Of a stretch of 64,000 nucleotides of DNA, positions 58,775-64,000 are shown one piece after another. The notes under the pieces are model-generated. The model had not been told where the DNA came from. It worked only from the letters and a program-made list of their open reading frames with translations, and ran no database searches. A program made the position numbers and the translations under genes. Position 1 is the first letter of the stretch. Every line of letters begins with the position of its first letter. Source of the stretch: Flavobacteriaceae bacterium UBA1903 (GTDB lineage Bacteria > Bacteroidota > Bacteroidia > Flavobacteriales > Flavobacteriaceae); contig DDGL01000007.1 of the NCBI GenBank assembly GCA_002337605.1, positions 124,001 through 188,000 on the forward strand, written 5' to 3'.

Positions 58775-60043
58775 ATGAAAAAAAGAGTCGTCATAACAGG
58801 ATTAGGAGTAGCCGCACCCAACGGAGTGGGCATTCCTGCGTTTTCAGAAGCTATAAAAAATGGGACTTCAGGTATTCAGCATTTTCCAGAATTGGAAGCT
58901 TTAAAATTTTCCTGTCAGGTAGGAGGTATCCCGACGATTTCAGAAAAAAAAAAACGGGAGTATTTTACAGCGCTACAACTACGAAATTTTAATAGTAGTG
59001 GCATTCTCTATGGGGTGATTGCCGGAATGGATGCCCTAAAAGATGCTGGAATTGAAGTTTCAGAAACCCAACCCAACTGGGAATTAGGAATTGTTTTTGG
59101 TACGGGAACCAGTGGGGTGGATAAATTCCGGGAAGCTATTTACAAGGTAGATGAACAAAACGTACGCAGATTAGGAAGCACTACCGTTGCACAAACGATG
59201 GCAAGTGGTATAAGTGCATATTTAGGTGGAATGACGGGTGCTGCAAACCTTGTTACCACCAACTCATCTGCCTGTGCCACAGGAACGGAAGCCGTTTTAA
59301 TGGGATACGAACGTATTGCTTCCGGAAAAGCAACCCAAATGCTCTGCGGCAGCACCAGCGATCACGGCCCCTATCTTTGGGGAGGCTTTGACGCGATGAA
59401 GGTGATTACCTATAAACACAACCATGAACCTGAAAAAGCCTCTCGCCCAATGAGTGCCAACGCCAGCGGATTTGTCCCGGGAAGTGGGGCTGGAGCGGTG
59501 CTGCTGGAATCTTTAGAAAGCGCAGAAAAACGAGGTGCGACTATTTATGCTGAAGTTTTAGGAGGTCATATAAATAGTGGTGGGCAACGTAATGGGGGTA
59601 GTATGACAGCACCCAATAGCGAGGCGGTACAGCGATGCATTAAAAATGCGATGGTAGCTGCAGGAATTGCAGCTGCAGAAATAGATTACATTAACGGACA
59701 CTTAACCGCAACTATAAAGGACCCGGATGAAATTAGAAACTGGTGCGCAGCTTTAAACCGAAAAGGAATAGAGTTTCCGTACATTAATTCATTAAAAGGA
59801 ATGGTAGGGCATTGTCTGGCGGCCAGTGGGAGTGTAGAGGTAGTTTCCACAATACTTCAATTGCACGAAGGCTTTGTGTTTCCGAATGTAAATTGCGAGG
59901 ATGTACATCCGGAAATTGCTGGTTTAGTAGCTTCAGAAAGGATTCCACAGCAGAAAATTTCAACACCAATTAATACTGCTATTAAAGCTAGTTTTGGCTT
60001 TGGAGATGTGAATGCGTGTGTTGTTTTTAGACGGTTACTTTAA
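58775..60043 (+). CDS. FabF-like beta-ketoacyl-ACP synthase
   Basis: A 422-residue ketosynthase. The active-site Cys is C167 in TTNSSACATGTEA, with H309 in YINGHLTATIKDP and H346 in GMVGHCLAASGS, plus K341. The HxTxT-type loop reads GHLTAT where canonical FabF has GTGT, so the pocket around the first His may differ. The start is the ATG at 58775 (a TTG precedes it). It condenses acyl-ACP with malonyl-ACP. In this setting it extends the chain handed to the type III PKS. Sequence class resembles KS enzymes of aryl-polyene or fatty-acid clusters, and no CLF-like second KS is seen. Confidence 0.9.
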   Translation: MKKRVVITGLGVAAPNGVGIPAFSEAIKNGTSGIQHFPELEALKFSCQVGGIPTISEKKKREYFTALQLRNFNSSGILYGVIAGMDALKDAGIEVSETQPNWELGIVFGTGTSGVDKFREAIYKVDEQNVRRLGSTTVAQTMASGISAYLGGMTGAANLVTTNSSACATGTEAVLMGYERIASGKATQMLCGSTSDHGPYLWGGFDAMKVITYKHNHEPEKASRPMSANASGFVPGSGAGAVLLESLESAEKRGATIYAEVLGGHINSGGQRNGGSMTAPNSEAVQRCIKNAMVAAGIAAAEIDYINGHLTATIKDPDEIRNWCAALNRKGIEFPYINSLKGMVGHCLAASGSVEVVSTILQLHEGFVFPNVNCEDVHPEIAGLVASERIPQQKISTPINTAIKASFGFGDVNACVVFRRLL

Positions 60044-60258
60044 TGGACTATTAGAACCATGAACGTTTGCTGCGCTCTCTGCATGAAATAAGCAACTTTG
60101 TTTAATCAATACTGATTTTCTGAAAATTACAGATCGTCCCTACTATTTCTCCTTATTGATTCTGAACTTATAAAATTTCTTGCAGTTCTTAAGTCTTGGT
60201 TCCCTAAAGTCGTTTCAAAACGTCCAAAAACTTTAATCGGTTAGTCAAGGAATTACCT

Positions 60259-60266
60259 TATTTTTG
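60259..60266 (+). promoter_or_regulatory. -7 promoter element of the ACP gene
   Basis: TATTTTTG matches TAnnTTTG exactly, 19 bases before the ACP ATG. It shows that the ACP gene, 242 bases past the ketosynthase, can be transcribed on its own together with the rRNA methyltransferase gene. Confidence 0.5.
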
Positions 60267-60285
60267 TTGTAGAACGAAACGCACT

Positions 60286-60531
60286 ATGACCACTGAAGAA
60301 ATCTACGTAAAAATCTTACCCATTGTACAAACATACCTTCCTGAAGATGTTTCCGGTGACGAAATAAATCGAGAAAGCGATTTAACAGGAGAGCTTAATA
60401 TTAATTCGGCTCACCTGGTCGATATTGTATTAGACGTAGAAGACGAATTCAACATAGAATTTGCGAATGAGGATATGGAAAACCTTCGCACTTTGAATGA
60501 TGCCATTGCAATTATCCATAAAAAATTATAA
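60286..60531 (+). CDS. Acyl carrier protein of the cluster
   Basis: An 81-residue carrier protein. The phosphopantetheine serine is probably S41 in LNINSAHLVDIVLDVEDEFNIEF; the usual DSL triad reads NSA, but the helix II that follows (LVDIVLDVEDEF) is typical. The rest (PEDVSGDEINRESDLT, LRTLNDAIAIIHKKL) fits the four-helix fold. It starts after an exact promoter box and 242 bases downstream of the ketosynthase, and its stop shares a base with the next ATG. It probably carries the chain for the FAS-type enzymes of the cluster. Confidence 0.85.
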   Translation: MTTEEIYVKILPIVQTYLPEDVSGDEINRESDLTGELNINSAHLVDIVLDVEDEFNIEFANEDMENLRTLNDAIAIIHKKL

Positions 60532-61751
60532 TGTTCAATACTTCATTCCCACAAATAAAGCCGCAGGTTTTGGCTGTGAAGCTCACTGTAAAGGGAGAAC
60601 GCTCGGTTAGAAGTGGTCATCCCTGGATCTTTTCAGACAGTGTTGAGAAAGTTAATAAAAAGGGAGAAGCGGGTGACATTGCAATAATTTTTAGTCATTC
60701 AAAAAATAAGGCAATAGGAGTAGGGCTGTACGACCCGGAGTCTCCTATTGTACTAAAAATGGTGCATCATTCTGGTGGCGCAAAACTTGATGAAGTATTT
60801 TTTCGGAATAAAATTCAGCGGGCGTTTGCATTGCGTATCGATTTATTGGAGACCAATACCAATAGCTACCGTCTCCTTTTTGGTGAAAACGATGGCTTTC
60901 CAGGTCTTATAGCCGATGTATACGCTGACGTTCTGGTTGTAAAGCTATATTCGTCTATCTGGTTACCCTATCTAGAGTCTATTTTAAGAATACTCATTGA
61001 AACTTCAGCAACTGAAACAGCTGTGATTCGATTGAGCCGTACCCTTCAACAGAAAAAAGACTTTCCTTTAACTGAAGGGTCGGTTGTCTATGGTGAGTTA
61101 CGTGATGAAACAATCCTGTTTAAGGAACACGGGGTTAACTTTTCAGCAAACGTCATCAAAGGGCATAAAACTGGATATTTCTTGGACCACCGGGACAACC
61201 GACGGCGAGTAGGCACCCTAAGTAAAGGAAAAACAGTGCTGGATGTGTTTAGCTATGCTGGCGGGTTTTCAGTACACGCACTTGCCAACAATGCGAAGGA
61301 AGTGACAAGTCTGGATATAAGCGAACAGGCACTGGAACTAGCAAAGGCCAATGGAGCCTTGAATACATCGGATGGAGTTCATAAAACCTTAGCCGGAGAT
61401 GCTTTTGAGGTGTTACAGCAACTTATTCACGAACAAAAAAGATACGATGTTGTAGTGATCGACCCACCAAGTTTTGCTAAAAGCCAGAAAGAGATCACTG
61501 TTGCCAAAAAGAAATATGCGCAATTGGCACAGCTAGGTGAAAAATTAACAGCCAGGGGAGGACTCCTGGTACTCGCATCGTGTAGCTCACGGATTTCGGC
61601 AGTAGATTTTTTCAGTATCAATAAAGAGGTACTACAAAAACAACCCAGACAGTATGCAATACAATTGAAAACGGCTCATGATGTGGATCATCCAGTAACC
61701 TTTCCCGAAGGTGCTTATTTAAAATGTGGTTATTACAAGTTTAAAGATTAA
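60531..61751 (+). CDS. PUA-domain class I rRNA methyltransferase (RlmI-like)
   Basis: A 406-residue SAM-dependent methyltransferase. The N-terminal PUA-like part (about 1-80) starts VKLTVKGERSVRSGHPWIFSDSVEKVN. The catalytic part has motif I LDVFSYAGGFSVHA, the acidic strand VTSLDISEQALELAK, and the DPPSFAKSQKE motif IV with its NPP-like DPP. This fits RlmI/YccW-type 23S rRNA m5C methyltransferases. It overlaps the ACP stop by one base and shares its promoter, though a functional link to the polyketide cluster is unlikely. Confidence 0.92.
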   Translation: MFNTSFPQIKPQVLAVKLTVKGERSVRSGHPWIFSDSVEKVNKKGEAGDIAIIFSHSKNKAIGVGLYDPESPIVLKMVHHSGGAKLDEVFFRNKIQRAFALRIDLLETNTNSYRLLFGENDGFPGLIADVYADVLVVKLYSSIWLPYLESILRILIETSATETAVIRLSRTLQQKKDFPLTEGSVVYGELRDETILFKEHGVNFSANVIKGHKTGYFLDHRDNRRRVGTLSKGKTVLDVFSYAGGFSVHALANNAKEVTSLDISEQALELAKANGALNTSDGVHKTLAGDAFEVLQQLIHEQKRYDVVVIDPPSFAKSQKEITVAKKKYAQLAQLGEKLTARGGLLVLASCSSRISAVDFFSINKEVLQKQPRQYAIQLKTAHDVDHPVTFPEGAYLKCGYYKFKD

Positions 61752-61758
61752 AACAGTC

Positions 61759-61777
61759 TTAACATTTGCTGTTAAAC
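61759..61777. promoter_or_regulatory. Palindromic motif shared with 52335-52353
   Basis: TTAACATTTGCTGTTAAAC, identical to the copy 77 bases upstream of the DUF1328 gene. Here it lies 55 bases before the ATG of a small secreted protein. Downstream both sites also share a TTAAAnCCC stretch. Confidence 0.5.
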
Positions 61778-61832
61778 ACTATTAAACCCCTTGGCTTATA
61801 TCCACTAGCTTCTTATATTGAAAATAAAAGCC

Positions 61833-62195
61833 ATGAAAAAAATACTTACATTATTACTATTAGTTGTTTCACTTTCTGCATTTAGCCAGGATACCTACTT
61901 ACAGACCGGGAGTGAGGACCTACAGGAAAAAGCCAAAGCCATAACCGATAAGTACGTAGATGTACTGGGGCTTCGAGCAGAGCAGGAATTGCTTTTCAGA
62001 AAAAAAGTAGAAGAATATCTTGTTAGAGAAGAAAAAATCAAAGCAACCAATAAGGGTGAAGATATGTTGAATAAAATGGTAGCATTGCGACAAAATGAAG
62101 CTGCTGAAATGGGTGATATTCTTACCCGACTTCAACTACAAAAATACAAAGAAGTTAGACCAGAAATTCAACCTCTGGCAAGAGTGAAACAATAA
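61833..62195 (+). CDS. Small secreted helical protein
   Basis: A 120-residue exported protein: signal peptide MKKILTLLLLVVSLSAFSQ, then a largely helical, charged region (EDLQEKAKAITDKYVDVLGLRAEQELLFRKKVEEYLVREEKI ... MLNKMVALRQNEAAEMGDILTRLQLQKYKEVRPEIQPL). The LTxxQ-like spacing and the short helical body are reminiscent of Spy-type periplasmic chaperones, but there is no clear LTxxQ motif, so this is only a resemblance. The start at 61833 begins the signal peptide. The shared palindrome lies upstream and a bidirectional terminator downstream. Confidence 0.7.
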   Translation: MKKILTLLLLVVSLSAFSQDTYLQTGSEDLQEKAKAITDKYVDVLGLRAEQELLFRKKVEEYLVREEKIKATNKGEDMLNKMVALRQNEAAEMGDILTRLQLQKYKEVRPEIQPLARVKQ

Positions 62196-62212
62196 CGTTT
62201 CCCTACTTAAAC

Positions 62213-62248
62213 AAAAAAAGAGCACTATACGTAGTGCTCTTTTTTTTT
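62213..62248. terminator. Bidirectional terminator
   Basis: A 15-base-pair stem with GAGCACTA and TAGTGCTC around a four-base loop, flanked by A- and T-runs. It separates the convergent genes ending at 62195 and 62265. Confidence 0.93.
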
Positions 62249-62264
62249 ATAGATTTTTTATGAC

Positions 62265-62711
62265 TTATTTTACAAAATCCTCTCCATTGGTTGTTTTTTC
62301 AATAGTAGGATCTTCGGTATGCATTGTTTTCTTAAGCCCTGCAGAATCTACACCAAAGAATTTTAGAATATCGGATCCGTTGGCGATTTGCTTAGTCACC
62401 TTGCCTTTAATAGCGATAGGATGTGTAAGCACTTCATCATTATTTTGCAAGATCTTTAACCAGTCGTTTGTGCCATAGTTAGAGGTGTCCTCCACATCTA
62501 CCATACGCTTGTCAATAAGGTCTCCTACTTTACAATTTAAAGCGCTTGCTAGTTCTGTCCATTGCGTGTCACTCACTTTGGTTTTAGAAATATCTACTGC
62601 GTTTAAATTTTCTTTAATGCCCTGTAAATAGGCTAAGGCGTGCTTTCCTACTCTGGTATTGTGACTGTATATTAATGTAAATTCTCTATCGTCTCGTGCG
62701 AGTACTCCCAT
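62265..62711 (-). CDS. ArsC/Spx-fold protein lacking the active-site cysteine
   Basis: A 148-residue protein of the arsenate reductase-like thioredoxin fold. The N-terminal REFTLIYSHNTRVGKHALAYLQ lies where ArsC/Spx proteins carry YxxPxCxxS, but no Cys is present: the segment reads SHNTRVGK. The C-terminal part (NNDEVLTHPIAIKGKVTKQIANGSDILKFFG) fits the R-P-I segment of the same family. The ATG at 62711 is used because the longer frame runs through the upstream raiA gene. It follows raiA after 43 bases on the same strand. The lack of the redox Cys makes a regulator or adaptor role more likely than a reductase. Confidence 0.78.
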   Translation of the reverse strand: MGVLARDDREFTLIYSHNTRVGKHALAYLQGIKENLNAVDISKTKVSDTQWTELASALNCKVGDLIDKRMVDVEDTSNYGTNDWLKILQNNDEVLTHPIAIKGKVTKQIANGSDILKFFGVDSAGLKKTMHTEDPTIEKTTNGEDFVK

Positions 62712-62754
62712 TTCTTTGTGTGATTGGTTACTGCTTTTTTTCAAAATATTAGTA

Positions 62755-63057
62755 TTAATGTGTTTGCATTTTATCTTTTTTCTTGCGAAGCTGCTTACCC
62801 ACTTCTGAACAAGCTTTTGCAAGAGAAGATTCAAAAGCACCATTGTTAGCTTGTGCGAATAAGGTGGTACCGGGTACATTTATTCGTATCTCTGTGATCA
62901 TCCCTGTTTCAGGGCTGGTTGTGTTTTCTTTTTTAAAATATACATCAGTATTTACAATGAAAGTATATTTAGCTTCTAACTTTTCAAGTTTTTCGGTTGC
63001 TAATGCTTCTAATCTTTTACTGGCTGAAACATCTTTATATTCGAAGTTAATGTTCAT
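62755..63057 (-). CDS. raiA: Ribosome hibernation promoting factor (HPF/RaiA family)
   Basis: A 100-residue protein of the short HPF/RaiA type that binds the 30S subunit in stationary phase or stress and keeps ribosomes inactive. It has the beta-alpha-beta-beta-beta-alpha pattern: MNINFEYKDVSASKRLEALATEKLEKLE, FIVNTDVYFKKEN, TEIRINVPGTTLFAQANNGAFESSLAKACSEVGKQLRKKKDKM. No C-terminal dimerisation domain of long HPF is present. It is upstream of the ArsC-fold gene and may be cotranscribed with it as a stress pair. Confidence 0.92.
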   Translation of the reverse strand: MNINFEYKDVSASKRLEALATEKLEKLEAKYTFIVNTDVYFKKENTTSPETGMITEIRINVPGTTLFAQANNGAFESSLAKACSEVGKQLRKKKDKMQTH

Positions 63058-63123
63058 AGGTCTTTTGTTTTGGATTCAAAAATAAAGATACAATTCCTTC
63101 GAGGGGAAGACAAACTTTTAGTA

Positions 63124-64000
63124 TTATTTTGGCAAATCCTTTGCTGGTACTTCTTCTTTCGAAGCTGGAATATAGATAGAAGCCAGTATTCCTCCCAAAA
63201 GCGCAACTCCAATTACAGCAAGCGAAAGCCATTCTGGAATTTCCACGTGATGTGAAATTAGCATTTTAATTCCTACAAAACTTAAGATGGCTACCAGGCT
63301 ATAGTTAATATATCTGAATTTCTGCAACATACGCGAAATCAAAAAGTACATAGACCGAAGCCCAAGAATGGCCAGAATATTAGAGCTAAATACAATAAAA
63401 GGGTCTGCTGTAATGGCAAGAATAGCAGGAATGCTATCCAGCGCAAAAAGAATATCGGTAAGCTCAATAATGAGCAATGCAATAAATAGGGGAGTTGCAG
63501 CTTTGATTCCCATACGTCTGATAAAGAAATTTTCACCATCGATCTTATGGGTTACAGGGAATAGTTTCCGGATGTATTTATACACTTTAGAATGTTTAGG
63601 GTCAAAATCGGTATCGCTGGAAGTAGCCATTTTGTAGGCTGTGTAGAGTAAGAAAACACCAAACACATAAATAATCCAATCAAATTTATTGATAAGGGCT
63701 ACTCCAAAAAGAATCATTAAGGCTCTGAAAACAATTGCGCCCAATATTCCCCAGAACAACACACGATGCTGAAACTTTGCAGGAATAGCAAAAGAACTGA
63801 ATATAACAGCAATTACAAATACATTATCAATACTTAGGGAAAGCTCAATTAAATAACCTGTAATGTATTTGAGCACCGCGGTTTCAGGACTAAGTCCAGT
63901 GGGGTTTTCTACCATCCCCTCAGAAAACAACCAATAGATAACAGCAGAAAAAGATAACGCAATACTCACCCAGATTGCTGTAAAGATAGATGCCTCTTTG
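63124..64000 (-). CDS. TerC-family integral membrane protein, partial (5' end outside window)
   Basis: The frame stays open to the right edge, so the true start lies beyond base 64000; an internal GTG at 63969 is not the start because codons upstream (KEASIFTAIWV) continue the typical TerC sequence. Visible are about seven hydrophobic segments, with LSLSIDNVFVIAVIFSSF and LTDILFALDSIPAILAI, each carrying the acidic residues thought to bind metal. TerC/Alx proteins are linked to Mn2+ export, tellurite resistance and extracytoplasmic metal supply to enzymes. The end is VPAKDLPK at 63124. Confidence 0.92.
   Translation of the reverse strand, partial: KEASIFTAIWVSIALSFSAVIYWLFSEGMVENPTGLSPETAVLKYITGYLIELSLSIDNVFVIAVIFSSFAIPAKFQHRVLFWGILGAIVFRALMILFGVALINKFDWIIYVFGVFLLYTAYKMATSSDTDFDPKHSKVYKYIRKLFPVTHKIDGENFFIRRMGIKAATPLFIALLIIELTDILFALDSIPAILAITADPFIVFSSNILAILGLRSMYFLISRMLQKFRYINYSLVAILSFVGIKMLISHHVEIPEWLSLAVIGVALLGGILASIYIPASKEEVPAKDLPK

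Noticed and set aside
53921..60531. Flexirubin or aryl-polyene cluster
   Set aside because: There is no DarA/DarB pair, no chain-length-factor ketosynthase, no ammonia-lyase and no acyltransferase set; the type III PKS points to a different product.
1..64000. tRNA, rRNA, prophage, integrase or insertion-sequence genes
   Set aside because: I looked through the intergenic gaps and open frames and found no cloverleaf-like sequence, transposase, integrase or terminal inverted repeat that I could support.

Overview
The window is chromosomal DNA from a low-GC member of the Bacteroidota, most likely a marine Flavobacteriaceae. The lineage call rests on several things seen in the sequence: type IX secretion C-terminal sorting domains on secreted proteins (7286-8296, 34384-37278), a TonB-dependent receptor with a carboxypeptidase-like N-terminal domain, a LytS-type kinase with 2TM partners, a bacillithiol gene (bshA), exact TAnnTTTG boxes (the Bacteroidota -7 element) close upstream of many genes, and few Shine-Dalgarno sequences. 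I see no rRNA, tRNA, CRISPR array, insertion sequence or phage gene. Coding density is high and no gene-free stretch exceeds 300 bases.

Layout. 1-7.1 kb: partial nucleotide-sugar dehydrogenase, glsA and gcvT in a tight minus-strand run; an ECF sigma factor with a membrane partner; a type II NADH dehydrogenase; a small repeat protein; a membrane-anchored class III cyclase coupled to a YdeI-like protein. 7.2-16 kb: a DUF1028 T9SS cargo, then a TonB receptor, a DUF2141 protein, a helical-repeat protein, a LytS-type kinase ending in a 2TM domain, four free-standing 2TM proteins and an amidohydrolase. 16-30 kb: mostly metabolic and envelope genes (GH3/beta-lactamase fusion, bshA, M19 dipeptidase, Fe-S D-lactate-type dehydrogenase, LpxH-like phosphatase, aroC, dicarboxylate symporter). 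31-34.3 kb: a three-gene set of GshB-like ATP-grasp ligase, N-formylglutamate amidohydrolase-like protein and QEGLA-motif zinc peptidase. 34.4-42.3 kb: a two-component system co-transcribed with a large T9SS cargo, followed by an unusual MuiA-like protein that carries a SusC-type plug domain. 42.3-53.8 kb: DNA repair (mutS2, ung), a CotH-like lipoprotein, a nucleoside phosphorylase with a cytosolic binding-protein-fold partner, an eIF1-like factor, a 2-oxoglutarate-type oxygenase, a fused E1 dehydrogenase and small envelope proteins.

53.9-60.5 kb is the most striking accessory region. A FAD oxidoreductase, a SAM methyltransferase and a type III polyketide synthase are followed by an enoyl-reductase-like SDR, a FabZ-like dehydratase, a FabF-like ketosynthase and an acyl carrier protein. 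I read it as a dedicated fatty-acyl starter supply feeding a type III PKS, whose aromatic product is then methylated and oxidised: a phenolic-lipid or alkylquinone pathway. The PKS has no ATG, GTG or TTG where its conserved N-terminus begins. The window ends with an rRNA methyltransferase, an ArsC-fold protein lacking its cysteine, a hibernation factor and the start-truncated TerC gene.
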